Part shown: positions 33,223-41,737 of the stretch, piece after piece
Numbering within the stretch: the stretch's first letter is position 1
How the letters are laid out: each line of letters begins with the position of its first letter
DNA from: an uncultured Salinisphaerales bacterium
Lineage (GTDB): Bacteria > Pseudomonadota > Gammaproteobacteria > Nevskiales > OUC007
NCBI GenBank assembly: GCA_937896565.1
Contig: CALBOV010000112.1
Location: 1 to 51,649 of the forward strand
DNA: 51,649 nt
Reading direction: 5' to 3'
Notes under the pieces: model-generated
Seen by the model: only the letters and a program-made list of their open reading frames with translations
The model's database searches: none
Told to the model about the DNA's origin: nothing
Position numbers and translations under genes: made by a program

Positions 33223-35619
33223 CTACATCAGCTTCAGGAATTCGGTCAGCGCCGCCTTGTCTTCGGCGGGCAGGTCCACGCCGAACTGGTGCCCCTTGTT
33301 CTCGATCAGGTCATCGCATTTCTGGAACACGGGCTTGTGGGGATCGGAACTGGCGAAGTACGCCACCGGCGTCCCCGTCTTCACTGGCAGCTGGATCAGG
33401 CCTTGCCCATCCTCGCGTGGCGCGACCTTGATGTCGGTCGTGGTCACCGAGACCTTTTGTGGCCGGTGCGGCTCGTCGTTGGGGTCATCCGACATCAGCA
33501 GCCGCTTCATCGCGATTTCGTACTGCGCGATTCGGCCCGCCACCGTGTAGTCGATGCCGCCGTCGTCCAGATAGGTCAGCTCGCCCAGCGCGTTGTTGTG
33601 CAGGAACGGCGCGATTGCCCAGACATTGATCAGCGAAATGTTGCGGTAGTAGCCCGCGCCGTCGTCGGCAAAGGTCTCCCCTTGCTCGGCGGGGCCGCCA
33701 ATGGTCTTGGTGCCCACTTCGTTGCCGCCGATCAGCGGCACCATGCGGTTGATCTTCTTCGGCTCGGAGCCCGGTGACGGCCGGTCGCGGTAGGTCTCGG
33801 AGGCGAATTCCTCCCAGATGTGGCCGGTGGAATGGTTGTCATGGCGAGCGCGGCAGCTGTTCACGCCGACCACGTTGTAGGCCGTGGGCTCGTCGTTGCC
33901 CAGCCAGTCCTGGCCGAACACGCCGTTCTCGGCGAATTGCTTCGGCTGCCATTCGTCGTCCCCGGTCCGCACCAGGTATTGCTCGCGGAAGGTTTCGGAT
34001 TCGAGCTGGGCGTCGGTGAACTCGTGCCGCCAGAAATCCTCGGAGCCGAACACGTGACCCTCGTAGAAGCGCTCCAGCGCGTCGGGGTCGCCGACGATGG
34101 CGTCGGGTGGCACCTTGGTGGAGTGGCATTGCGCGCAGTTGCGGGCGTAGACCTTGCGGCCGGCCGGCACCTGTTCGAGGTCGATGAACGTGTCACCCGG
34201 CGTGCCGTCCACATCGGTAGCGTGGAGCAGGTAGGTCGGTCCACCGGTCAGCAGGTAGGCGGCGAGATCCTCCATCTTGGCGTCGGCGTAATTCCAGGCG
34301 TCGCAGTCGATCGCGCACTGCTGGATCGACATGGGTTTCTGGGTCGAGCCGTCACCGAAGAAATCGCCCGGCACCGGGAAGTTTGGCACCCAGCATTCCT
34401 CGGTGCACATGCCGATGTTGATGTAGACGCGCAGCAGCGCCAGCCGGTCGCCCACGGAATCCTCGGCGCCCTTGAGCACATGCTGGGTCGGCGCGGTGCT
34501 GATTTCACCGGTGAGCGGGTGCTTCATCTCGTGCTGGAAGATGCGCTTGTTGATGAAGTCGGTGATGTTGTTCTGGGTGCCGGGGTTGTGCTGGAAATCA
34601 TTGGGGTTGAGCGAGGTGTCGACGGTGCCGACGCGGGCTGCGCCCACGGCCTGAACCGCGAAGTTGTCCCGCGGCACGGCGGACAGGAACGCCGCCAGCG
34701 GCTGGTTCACGTACTGGTTGCCGATCAGCCCCATGATGTTTTCCCACTCCGGCTCATTGGGATTCGCCGGCGGATTGGTGGGGTCGAACGCGGCGTGGCA
34801 TTGCACGCAGGGGTGGCCGATCATGAAGCGCTTCTGCGACTCGATCTCGCCGTCTTCATAGGGTGCGGTGCGCGGGTCGTAGACCACATTTCCCGCCTCG
34901 TCGACGGTCGGGTCGCGGAAATACTTGCGGTAGCCGATCACCCCGGAGGATTTCGGGTCGTCGCAGCGGTCCAGCCAGTACGTCGAGGCGTCACCCTGCT
35001 CGCAATCCGGATCGTTGATCAGGCCCCATTTGGTGTAGCGGTAAGGTCGGTGCCTGGTGTGCATCCACTCGCCGTAGTGCATGTTCTCGTAGCCGATGGT
35101 GCGGGCGAGGTGGATGTCGTTGAGATCCTGGTTGCCGAAGGTGCCCTTGAACCAGACGTCACGACCGCGTCGCACGGCCTCCCGCAGTCGGCGAGCCTTG
35201 TCGGGATCTTCGGCTTCCACGTCCTCGAACAGCGCGCCGACGATGCGACAGCCTTCCGCGTCGTACTTCGTTGGCTGCGGGTTGTCGCAGGTCGGTGGCG
35301 GCGCCTGCGGGATCGGGGCGATGTCCCAGGTGATCGGGCCGTTGCGCTCGTGCGTCGCCGGGCTGGTGCCCTCGTGCCAGATCTTCTTGGCCGCGAGGGT
35401 GTTGTAGAAGTTGTCCTCGTACCACTGGGCGTCGGCCTGGACCTTCGGCGAGCCGCGGTAAACCCCCATCGGAAAGCCCTTGGAGGCCAGGTCGTCCGGT
35501 GTGGGGCTGCGCAGCGTGCGCGTGAACGGATCGTCCTTGACCGGATACGTGGTCTCGGCGGCGTGGACCGGAATGATGCCGACGGCCATCAGGCAGGCCA
35601 GCAAGGTGATTGTTTTCAT
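33223..35619 (-). CDS. large exported di-haem c-type cytochrome
   Basis: ATG 35619 after GGGGAGACACAA gives 798 residues; the ORF track extension is rejected. Signal peptide MKTITLLACLMAVGIIPVHA. Haem sites: CVQCH (271-275) and CAQCH (495-499). Other features: GRDVWFKGTFGNQDL (near 152-166), Cys-rich CTEECW and CAIDCD, and NSCRARHDNHSTGHIWEEF (near 600-620), a His-rich stretch that may supply axial ligands. The C-terminus has the arrangement of bacterial di-haem peroxidase/oxygenase-like proteins (RNISLINVWAIAPFLHNNALG), in which a substrate site follows the second haem. First gene of the operon with a good promoter. Substrate unknown. Confidence 0.83.
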   Translation of the reverse strand: MKTITLLACLMAVGIIPVHAAETTYPVKDDPFTRTLRSPTPDDLASKGFPMGVYRGSPKVQADAQWYEDNFYNTLAAKKIWHEGTSPATHERNGPITWDIAPIPQAPPPTCDNPQPTKYDAEGCRIVGALFEDVEAEDPDKARRLREAVRRGRDVWFKGTFGNQDLNDIHLARTIGYENMHYGEWMHTRHRPYRYTKWGLINDPDCEQGDASTYWLDRCDDPKSSGVIGYRKYFRDPTVDEAGNVVYDPRTAPYEDGEIESQKRFMIGHPCVQCHAAFDPTNPPANPNEPEWENIMGLIGNQYVNQPLAAFLSAVPRDNFAVQAVGAARVGTVDTSLNPNDFQHNPGTQNNITDFINKRIFQHEMKHPLTGEISTAPTQHVLKGAEDSVGDRLALLRVYINIGMCTEECWVPNFPVPGDFFGDGSTQKPMSIQQCAIDCDAWNYADAKMEDLAAYLLTGGPTYLLHATDVDGTPGDTFIDLEQVPAGRKVYARNCAQCHSTKVPPDAIVGDPDALERFYEGHVFGSEDFWRHEFTDAQLESETFREQYLVRTGDDEWQPKQFAENGVFGQDWLGNDEPTAYNVVGVNSCRARHDNHSTGHIWEEFASETYRDRPSPGSEPKKINRMVPLIGGNEVGTKTIGGPAEQGETFADDGAGYYRNISLINVWAIAPFLHNNALGELTYLDDGGIDYTVAGRIAQYEIAMKRLLMSDDPNDEPHRPQKVSVTTTDIKVAPREDGQGLIQLPVKTGTPVAYFASSDPHKPVFQKCDDLIENKGHQFGVDLPAEDKAALTEFLKLM

Positions 35620-35642
35620 TTGTGTCTCCCCGTTGCGTCCGC

Positions 35643-35670
35643 ATGGTACGACATGCCCACGGCGGGTCAA
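35643..35670 (-). promoter_or_regulatory. predicted sigma-70 promoter of the cytochrome operon
   Basis: Minus-strand TTGACC (35670-35665), a 16-bp spacer and TACCAT (35648-35643), ending 24 bp before the start codon of the large cytochrome. Confidence 0.5.
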
Positions 35671-35728
35671 CGCCGGGCCTCGTCGTCCGATGTTTGCCCG
35701 GCGCGCGCGGCGCGGCGAGAATGCGCGC

Positions 35729-37342
35729 ATGCTCTCACCTCGACAGTTGCGCCGTCTCTGGCAGATTCGGCGTGTATATCGCCGCTATGGACTGGCGGAA
35801 GCCCTCGGCAAACCGGTTCGGCGTTCGTTCCCCGAACCCATCGGCGTCCGCTTGCGCAAGGCGCTGGAAGAGCTGGGGCCGGTGTTCGTGAAATTCGGTC
35901 AGGCGCTGTCGACACGGCCGGATATCCTGCCGCCGGAGCTGGCCGGTGAACTCGCGAAGCTTCAGGATCAGGTGCCGGCATTTCCTGGCGCCGAGGCCCG
36001 TGCGCTGGTCGAGCAGGCGCTGGGCAAGTCGGTGGGCCAGGTGTTCGCGATCTTTGACGACAAGCCGCTGGCTTCGGCGTCGATCGCGCAGGTGCACGCG
36101 GCGCGGCTCAAGGGCGAGGGCGACGAGCCCGGCTTCGACGTCGTGGTCAAGGTGGTCCGCCCCGGTATCGACAAGCAGATTCGGCGCGACGTGGATTTGC
36201 TGCACGCGCTGGCGCAGCTGGCTGAATGGTTTTCGCCGCTGGCGCCGCGTCTGCGTCCGAAGGAAGTCGTCACCGAGTACGAGAAGGTCATCTTCGACGA
36301 GCTGGACCTGTTGCGCGAGGCGGCCAACGCCAGTCAGCTGCGGCGCAACTGGCTGGGCAGCGAGCTGATCTATCACCCGCTGGTGGTGTGGGAGCTGTGC
36401 CGGCCCAACGTGATGGTGATGGAGCGGCTCCACGGGGTGCCGGTGGACGAGATCGCCACGCTGCGGCAACGCAACGTGAACATTCAGCTGCTGGCCGAGC
36501 GCGGGGTGGAGATCTTCTTCCGTGAAGTCTTCTTCTTCAATTTCTTCCACGCCGACATGCATCCCGGCAACGTCTTCGTGGATACCAGCGATCCGGACAA
36601 TCCTCGCTGGCTGGCGCTGGACTTCGGCATCGTCGGTTCGCTGACCCCGGATGATCAGCGTTATCTCGCCGAGAATTTCGTCGCCTTTTTTGATCAGGAC
36701 TACCGTCGTGTCGCCGAGCTGCACGTGGAGTCCGGCTGGGTTCCCGCCGAGACGCGCGTGGACGAGTTCGAGGGCGCGATCCGCTCCGTCTGCGAGCCGA
36801 TCTTCAACAAACCGTTGAGCGAGCTGTCGTTCGGACTGTTTCTGGTGCGCCTGTTCGAGGTGGCCCGGCGTTTCGACATGACCGTGCAGCCGCAGCTGGT
36901 CCTGTTGCAGAAGACCATTCTCCAGGTCGAAGGGTTGGGGCGACAGCTATATCCGGATCTGGATCTTTGGAAAACCGCCAAGCCGTTGATGACGGAGTGG
37001 ATGCGCGAGCGCATGAGTCCCAAGCGGGTCATGGCGCAATTGCGACGTCAGGGGCCGCAGCTGCTGGAGGAACTCCCGCGCGCGCTGTCACGTCTGGCGC
37101 AAGGGGAATCCGGTGGGGTCTCCCGGGCGGACCTGGAGCGGCTGACGCAGTCGTTCCGGCGGGAGCAGCAGCGCAATCGCCGCACCATGATCGGCGCCAC
37201 GCTGATGCTGTCGGCCCTGGTGATCTTCGGGCTGGATGGCTATCGCCCGGCGATCTGGAACGGGATGCCCGCGATCAGTTGGCTGCTTGCAGCATCCGGT
37301 CTGGCGTTGTGGCTGTCGGCACGTCGCCCAGACGCAGACTGA
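35729..37342 (+). CDS. ubiB: ubiquinone biosynthesis regulatory protein kinase-like UbiB (ABC1/AarF family)
   Basis: Atypical kinase/ATPase needed for ubiquinone synthesis, anchored by C-terminal membrane helices. ATG 35729 gives 537 residues. Motifs: KxGQ loop in GPVFVKFGQALSTRPDILP (near 51), the ALAS/P-loop replacement ASASIAQVHAA, VVVKVVRPGI, the ExD motif (FDELDLLREA), FHADMHPGNV catalytic-loop region and LDFGIVG. Two C-terminal hydrophobic segments follow (MIGATLMLSALVIFGLDG, ISWLLAASGLALWL). In many relatives it follows ubiE-ubiJ; here it is 9 kb away. The last 68 bp overlap the convergent deacetylase gene. Confidence 0.95.
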   Translation: MLSPRQLRRLWQIRRVYRRYGLAEALGKPVRRSFPEPIGVRLRKALEELGPVFVKFGQALSTRPDILPPELAGELAKLQDQVPAFPGAEARALVEQALGKSVGQVFAIFDDKPLASASIAQVHAARLKGEGDEPGFDVVVKVVRPGIDKQIRRDVDLLHALAQLAEWFSPLAPRLRPKEVVTEYEKVIFDELDLLREAANASQLRRNWLGSELIYHPLVVWELCRPNVMVMERLHGVPVDEIATLRQRNVNIQLLAERGVEIFFREVFFFNFFHADMHPGNVFVDTSDPDNPRWLALDFGIVGSLTPDDQRYLAENFVAFFDQDYRRVAELHVESGWVPAETRVDEFEGAIRSVCEPIFNKPLSELSFGLFLVRLFEVARRFDMTVQPQLVLLQKTILQVEGLGRQLYPDLDLWKTAKPLMTEWMRERMSPKRVMAQLRRQGPQLLEELPRALSRLAQGESGGVSRADLERLTQSFRREQQRNRRTMIGATLMLSALVIFGLDGYRPAIWNGMPAISWLLAASGLALWLSARRPDAD

Positions 37343-38105
37343 CCCGCCACCCCTGATCGTCGCGCTGGGCCATGCGCGTGTGGATCAGGTCGCTGACGGC
37401 GACGATCTGAATGCCCTGGCGCTTGAGCGCGGGCAACCGGCGTTCGAGCACGTCCAGCGTCTCATCGTAAGGATGACCGATGGCCAACGCGGTGCCGTGG
37501 CGTCTGGCGTGTCGTACCAGCCGGTCGAACTGGGCGTCGATGGCCTCCGGTCGCGGGTCGTGGTCCAGGAACACGTTGCGACGCGTGCTGGGAATCTGTG
37601 CGGCCCGGGCCGAGTTCAGCGCGACGCTGTGCGGGCTGGTCATGCTGTCGACGAAATAGAGTTGCGGGTAGGCATCCATCGCGTCCATCAGCCAGCGCAT
37701 CGACGCGCTGCGTTCGGTCAGCAGGCTGCCCTGGTGATTGTTCAGGCCTACCGCGTGCGGGATGTGCAGCATCGCGGCGCGAAGCAGGTGGCGCACGTCG
37801 TCCGCGCTGCTGTTGATCGTCAGCGTATTCGGGTGGGCGCGCGCGCCGGCATGCGGCTGCATCGGAATGTGCAGCATCACTTCCTTGTCCAGCTCGAACG
37901 CGACCTCCGCCTGTTCGGCGGAAAACGGTGCATCGGGAATGAATGAGCAGGCAACCGGGCCGGGCAGTTGCAGCACGCGGACCCCGCTCGCGCGGTTGTA
38001 GCCGAGGTCATCGATGATGATGGCGATGCGCGCCTGGGCATGCGCCAGCACCGGCGCGAACGCCAGCGCCACGAGACAGAGCCCCCGGATTCCCCGTCGT
38101 CGCAT
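37275..38105 (-). CDS. divergent polysaccharide deacetylase family protein (YibQ-like)
   Basis: A 276-residue exported protein with signal peptide MRRRGIRGLCLVALAFAPVLAHA and the divergent NodB-like fold (RIAIIIDDLGYNRASGVRVL, then EVMLHIPMQPH and AIGHPYDETLDVLERRLP). Such proteins, like Escherichia coli YibQ, belong to the envC locus; metal-binding and catalytic residues are only partly conserved, so enzyme activity is uncertain. It lies downstream of ctpA-envC on the same strand. Its 3' end overlaps the ubiB 3' end by 68 bp in antisense. Confidence 0.9.
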   Translation of the reverse strand: MRRRGIRGLCLVALAFAPVLAHAQARIAIIIDDLGYNRASGVRVLQLPGPVACSFIPDAPFSAEQAEVAFELDKEVMLHIPMQPHAGARAHPNTLTINSSADDVRHLLRAAMLHIPHAVGLNNHQGSLLTERSASMRWLMDAMDAYPQLYFVDSMTSPHSVALNSARAAQIPSTRRNVFLDHDPRPEAIDAQFDRLVRHARRHGTALAIGHPYDETLDVLERRLPALKRQGIQIVAVSDLIHTRMAQRDDQGWRVSLRLGDVPTATTPDRMLQAAN

Positions 38106-38169
38106 CAGTCGGCGTCCCTGGCCCGTTGCGTGCCGCGCATGCTCTGCTGTCCCTGGCCCCGGTGTCGCG

Positions 38170-38190
38170 AAAACGCCCCGCCGCGGGGCG
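38170..38190 (-). terminator. terminator after ctpA
   Basis: Minus-strand CGCCCCG-CGG-CGGGGCG followed by TTTT. A 7-bp GC stem lies between the ctpA stop (38216) and the deacetylase start (38105), so the deacetylase probably has separate or reduced transcription. Confidence 0.65.
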
Positions 38191-38215
38191 GCGGCGAGGC
38201 GTTCGGCTGCGAAGT

Positions 38216-39529
38216 CTAGCGTCTGGCCTGCTCGAGAATCGACAGACCCTTGAGAATGTTCAGCGCCTCGAACAGGCCGAAGTCGTTCTCGGCGAGGTTG
38301 GGGTCGCTCTTGATCCCGCCCTCTTCATCGTCGGCTTCGAGCAGATCCTTCAGCTGGTCGTTATCGAGACGGCCAGCGAGATCGGCCTCGGTGATGGCTT
38401 TCGGGCCATCACGCTTCTCGACCTTGACGCGCTCGATGGCAATGTCCGGGTTGATGCCTTCGGCCTGGATCGAGCGACCGGACGGCGTGTAGTAACGGGC
38501 CGTGGTCAGCTTGATCGCGGCGTCGTTCTTGAGCGGCACGATGGTCTGTACCGAGCCCTTGCCGAAGGTCTTGGCGCCGACGAGCACGGCGCGGCTGTGG
38601 TCCTGCAATGCGCCAGCGACGATTTCCGATGCCGACGCGGAGGCCTCGTTGATCAGCACGACGATCGGCACGCCGTCGAGCAGGTCGCCCGGCGTGGCGT
38701 TGAAGGTGCGGTTGGCCTGATCGCTGCGCCCCTTGATCGAGACGATCTTGCCCTTGTTCAGGAAGGCGTCGGAGACATCCACCGCGGCGTTCAGGACACC
38801 ACCGGGATTGGTCCGCAGGTCGAGCACCAGTCCGCGCAGCGCGGTCTCGTTCTTCTCCCGCAGCTTCTGGATTTCCTCTTCCAGCAGGCGGCCGGTACCA
38901 CCGGTGAAGGTGGAAATCCGCACGTAGCCGTAGTTGGGCTCAAGCATGCGTGAACGCACGCTGCGTACTTCGATGATGTCGCGGACGATGTCGATTTCCA
39001 GCGGCTGGGGTTCGCCTTGGCGGACCACCTCCAGCGTGACCTTGGTGCCGGGTTCGCCGCGCATCAGTCGTACGGACTCGTTGAGTGTCAGGCCCTTCAC
39101 CGCCGTGTCGTTGACCTTGATGATCAGGTCGCCCGCTTCCACGCCGGCGCGCTGGGCCGGTGTGTCGTCGATGGGGGCGATGACACGGACGAAGCCGTTC
39201 TGTCCCTGGACCTCGATACCCAGACCGCCGAACTTGCCGGAGGTCGAGATGGTGATGTCCTTGAATTCCTGCGCATCCAGATACGCCGAATGCGGATCCA
39301 GACCGGAGAGCATGCCGCGGATGGCGGATTCGAGCAGCGCGTCGTCGTCGATCTGTTCGACGTAGTCCTGCTGAACCCGGTTCAGAATCTCGACGAAGGT
39401 CTGCAACTCGGACAGCGGCAGTTCGGAGGCGGTCTCGCGCCCGGCAAACACGCCCTGCGTGAAGGTCATGGATATGCCGACCACCGCGCCCGTGCAGAGC
39501 AGCAGAGCGGTCTTGACGGTGTTGTTCAT
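38216..39529 (-). CDS. ctpA: carboxyl-terminal processing protease, S41 family, with PDZ domain
   Basis: Periplasmic serine protease that degrades proteins such as peptidoglycan hydrolases from their C-termini. ATG 39529 gives 437 residues: a signal or anchor (TALLLCTGAVVGISMTFTQG), a PDZ domain (about 85-165, GGLGIEVQGQNGFVRVIAPIDDTPAQRAGVEAGD) and the S41 domain with the catalytic Ser in NEASASASEIVAGALQD and Lys in GAKTFGKGSVQ. Length and N-terminus match the common CtpA form; the ORF track start is further upstream without a good ribosome site. It lies downstream of envC with a 216-bp gap. Confidence 0.94.
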   Translation of the reverse strand: MNNTVKTALLLCTGAVVGISMTFTQGVFAGRETASELPLSELQTFVEILNRVQQDYVEQIDDDALLESAIRGMLSGLDPHSAYLDAQEFKDITISTSGKFGGLGIEVQGQNGFVRVIAPIDDTPAQRAGVEAGDLIIKVNDTAVKGLTLNESVRLMRGEPGTKVTLEVVRQGEPQPLEIDIVRDIIEVRSVRSRMLEPNYGYVRISTFTGGTGRLLEEEIQKLREKNETALRGLVLDLRTNPGGVLNAAVDVSDAFLNKGKIVSIKGRSDQANRTFNATPGDLLDGVPIVVLINEASASASEIVAGALQDHSRAVLVGAKTFGKGSVQTIVPLKNDAAIKLTTARYYTPSGRSIQAEGINPDIAIERVKVEKRDGPKAITEADLAGRLDNDQLKDLLEADDEEGGIKSDPNLAENDFGLFEALNILKGLSILEQARR

Positions 39530-39632
39530 GCTGTTGTGATCTCCGTGGGTCGGGAGGGATGTCGCGGTGTGTCCCGACCTTCTCCGCATCATAGTACAGC
39601 CCCGTGAAGGGGCAGGGTCATTCTGGGGGCTT

Positions 39633-39659
39633 TGATCAGGCAAGGCCTATGCCTGATCA
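39633..39659. repeat. 10-bp-stem inverted repeat in the envC-ctpA gap
   Basis: TGATCAGGCA-AGGCCTA-TGCCTGATCA has perfect arms and a 7-nt loop which is itself nearly symmetrical. It lies in the 216-bp gap between envC and ctpA, so it is part of the envC 3' end or the ctpA regulatory region. No U-tract follows on the minus strand. Confidence 0.55.
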
Positions 39660-39745
39660 GGCCCAACCGCCTGATGGTCGGTGCCGCCCGACCGGCGTTG
39701 GCCGGGCGTGTCCGAAGGATCAGACCATCTGAGCCCGCGCCTTGT

Positions 39746-40957
39746 TCAACGCGAGGCCAACCAGCCAATCGGGTCGACGGCCCGTTGCCCCTTGCGCAGT
39801 TCGAAATAAACGCCGCTCTCGCGGTGTCCGCCGCTGTTTCCGGCGGCGCTGACGGCTTCACCGCTGCGCACCCATTCGCCGATTTGCACATAGGCGGTCT
39901 GGTTGTGTCCGTAGAGCGAATACCAGCCATCGTCGTGTTCGAGTACCACGAGCACGCCGTAGCGGTGCATCCAGCCGACATAGGCGACGCGGCCGCTCGC
40001 CACGGCCTTGACCGGGTCGCCTTCGTCGGCGGCGATCCAGAGTCCCTTCCAGCGAATATTGCCGGCCTTGGGCTGGCCGAATCCGGCCAGCAACCGTCCG
40101 CGCAGCGGCCAGTCCACCGCACCCTTGCGCTGGGTGATTGGCTCGTCGTCGTCCAGCACCAGCGGGATGTCGGCGAGCACGTCCTCGAGGCTGGCGAGCA
40201 GATCCCGCAGCTGTTGCTCGTCGGCCTCCAGTTGTTCGACTTCCAGTACGGAGTCGCGAATCTTCGATTCCAGCGTGGCCACGGCCTGTTCCCGTTGCTC
40301 GCGCGTCTCCTCCAGGGCATCCAGCGATCGTTTGCGCTTGGCGAACAGGGCTTCCAGCGAGCGGATTTCGCCGGCGAGCTGGTCCTCGAGCTTGCGCAAT
40401 GCCTTGGCGGCGGTGGTGAAGGACTGAATCCGCTCGCTGCGGGCCTTGGCCAGGTAGTCGTAGTAGGTCAGCACGCGACCGATCGCGGCGGGGTCTTCCT
40501 GGTTGAGCAGCAACTTGGTCCGGCCCTGGCGGCCGATCTGGTAGGCCGCGCGAATCTGGTGCTTGAGCGTCTCGCGCTCGCGCTCCACGTCCTTGAGCGC
40601 CTGATCGCGCGAGCGGCGTGTGCGCTGCATGCGGGATTCCGCCGAGTTGATGTCGCCTTGCAGTGTCGTCAGCGTCTGGCTCAGCTCGCCGATCCTGGTC
40701 TCGGTGGCCTCAAGCTCGCGGAACAGCTTGCCGCGGCGTGAACGGTCACGGTCGACTTCCTTCTTCAGCGCCTGGAGGCGGGCGCGGACGCGCTCCAGTT
40801 CCGCCGTCGTCTGCTCCATGCGATCGCCGTCGGGCTCCGCGAAAACCGGAGAGGCCAGAGCTGCCGCAGTCAGCAGCCCGACGCCCCAAATGACGCGCGC
40901 GACGAATCCCGGCCTTCTACCGATGGCGCCCCAATGCGATAATCGTGTGCTTTGCAC
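39746..40957 (-). CDS. envC: murein hydrolase activator EnvC (coiled coil plus degenerate LytM/M23 domain)
   Basis: Periplasmic activator of amidases AmiA/AmiB at the division septum. GTG 40957, preceded by GGGAAGGGCG, is the best start; no ATG lies near it and the ORF track frame to 41449 is an extension. The 403-residue product has a signal segment (FVARVIWGVGLLTAAALASPVFA), a long coiled coil (about 45-275) and a LytM domain (about 290-400, RWKGLWIAADEGDPVKAVASG). As in Escherichia coli EnvC the metal ligands are missing: the first His is absent (RWKG) and the final HxH is YFE, so it should act as activator, not enzyme. Confidence 0.93.
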   Translation of the reverse strand: MQSTRLSHWGAIGRRPGFVARVIWGVGLLTAAALASPVFAEPDGDRMEQTTAELERVRARLQALKKEVDRDRSRRGKLFRELEATETRIGELSQTLTTLQGDINSAESRMQRTRRSRDQALKDVERERETLKHQIRAAYQIGRQGRTKLLLNQEDPAAIGRVLTYYDYLAKARSERIQSFTTAAKALRKLEDQLAGEIRSLEALFAKRKRSLDALEETREQREQAVATLESKIRDSVLEVEQLEADEQQLRDLLASLEDVLADIPLVLDDDEPITQRKGAVDWPLRGRLLAGFGQPKAGNIRWKGLWIAADEGDPVKAVASGRVAYVGWMHRYGVLVVLEHDDGWYSLYGHNQTAYVQIGEWVRSGEAVSAAGNSGGHRESGVYFELRKGQRAVDPIGWLASR

Positions 40958-40993
40958 GAACGCCCTTCCCCAATCCAGTCCGATCCCTGACGT

Positions 40994-41422
40994 ATGGACC
41001 TGATACTCGACTTCCTGGCCCGGCATCCGGTCCTGACGACCGCGCTCATTGTCGTGCTCGTGGCGGTGATCGGCAACGAAATCGCGATTTCGTTGCGTTC
41101 CGGCCACAAGCTTTCGCCGGCCGACGCGGTGCGGCTGATCAACGATCGCGAGCCCGTGATCGTCGACGTGCGCTCTCAGTCTGACTACCGCAAGGGGCAT
41201 ATCATCGGCGCGGTGAATCTGCCGATGTCCCGGATTGGCGAGGCCGAGAAGGAGCTGGCGAAGTACAAATCCAAGCCCGTGTTGCTCTACTGCGCGATTG
41301 GCACCGCGGCCGGCGCCGCGCGCGAAAAGCTGATGAAGCAGGGCTGGGACGAGGTCTTCCCGCTGCGCGGCGGTCTCAACGCATGGCAGGGAGCCGGGCT
41401 GCCCGTTTCCAAGGCGAGATAA
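40994..41422 (+). CDS. yibN: rhodanese-like sulfurtransferase, membrane anchored (YibN)
   Basis: A 142-residue protein with an N-terminal membrane helix (about 13-33) and a single rhodanese domain; the catalytic Cys is Cys100 in PVLLYCAIGTAAGAA. Family motifs DVRSQSDYRKGHIIGAVNLP and RGGLNAWQGAGLPV are complete. It is divergent from envC (36-bp gap) and overlaps the grxC start by the TAATG junction. This yibN-grxC-secB-gpsA order is conserved in gammaproteobacteria. The physiological sulfur acceptor is not known. Confidence 0.94.
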   Translation: MDLILDFLARHPVLTTALIVVLVAVIGNEIAISLRSGHKLSPADAVRLINDREPVIVDVRSQSDYRKGHIIGAVNLPMSRIGEAEKELAKYKSKPVLLYCAIGTAAGAAREKLMKQGWDEVFPLRGGLNAWQGAGLPVSKAR

Positions 41423-41682
41423 TGCCTCGCATCGAGATCTACACGACACGCTACTGCCCTTACTGCCTGATGGCCAAACGGCTGCTTCAGGCGCGCGGCC
41501 TGGCGTTCGACGAGATCGCGGTGGACGAGGATCCGGACACCCGGCGGGCGATGACCCGGCGCGCAGGGCGTCACACGGTGCCGCAGATCTTCATTGGCGA
41601 GACGCATGTGGGTGGCTGCGACGACTTGCACGCGATGGATGCGAGCGGCGAGCTGACGCGCGTCTTGCAGCAACAGGGCTGA
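41422..41682 (+). CDS. grxC: glutaredoxin 3
   Basis: Glutathione-dependent dithiol oxidoreductase in the cytosol. ATG 41422 gives 86 residues with the active site CPYC (TTRYCPYCLMAKRLL), the TVPQIFIGETHVGG cis-Pro and glutathione-binding loop, and the usual length of GrxC. It overlaps the yibN stop by one base and precedes secB by 55 bp. Confidence 0.96.
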   Translation: MPRIEIYTTRYCPYCLMAKRLLQARGLAFDEIAVDEDPDTRRAMTRRAGRHTVPQIFIGETHVGGCDDLHAMDASGELTRVLQQQG

Positions 41683-41696
41683 TTTCAGACAACGTT

Positions 41697-41714
41697 CCGC
41701 CCGACACCGGGCGG
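41697..41714 (+). other. small hairpin in the grxC-secB gap
   Basis: CCGCCCG-ACAC-CGGGCGG, a 7-bp stem in the 55-bp gap before secB. No U-tract follows; it may modulate read-through or mRNA stability. Confidence 0.45.
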
Positions 41715-41737
41715 GCAAACCGACGACGGAGAAACAG

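Noticed and set aside
33820-35949. 709-codon plus-strand ORF opposite the large cytochrome
   Set aside because: Antisense shadow; the minus-strand frame has a signal peptide, two CxxCH sites, a ribosome site and a promoter.
40958-41449. N-terminal extension of EnvC in the ORF track
   Set aside because: It runs antisense through yibN; the signal peptide begins just after the GTG at 40957.
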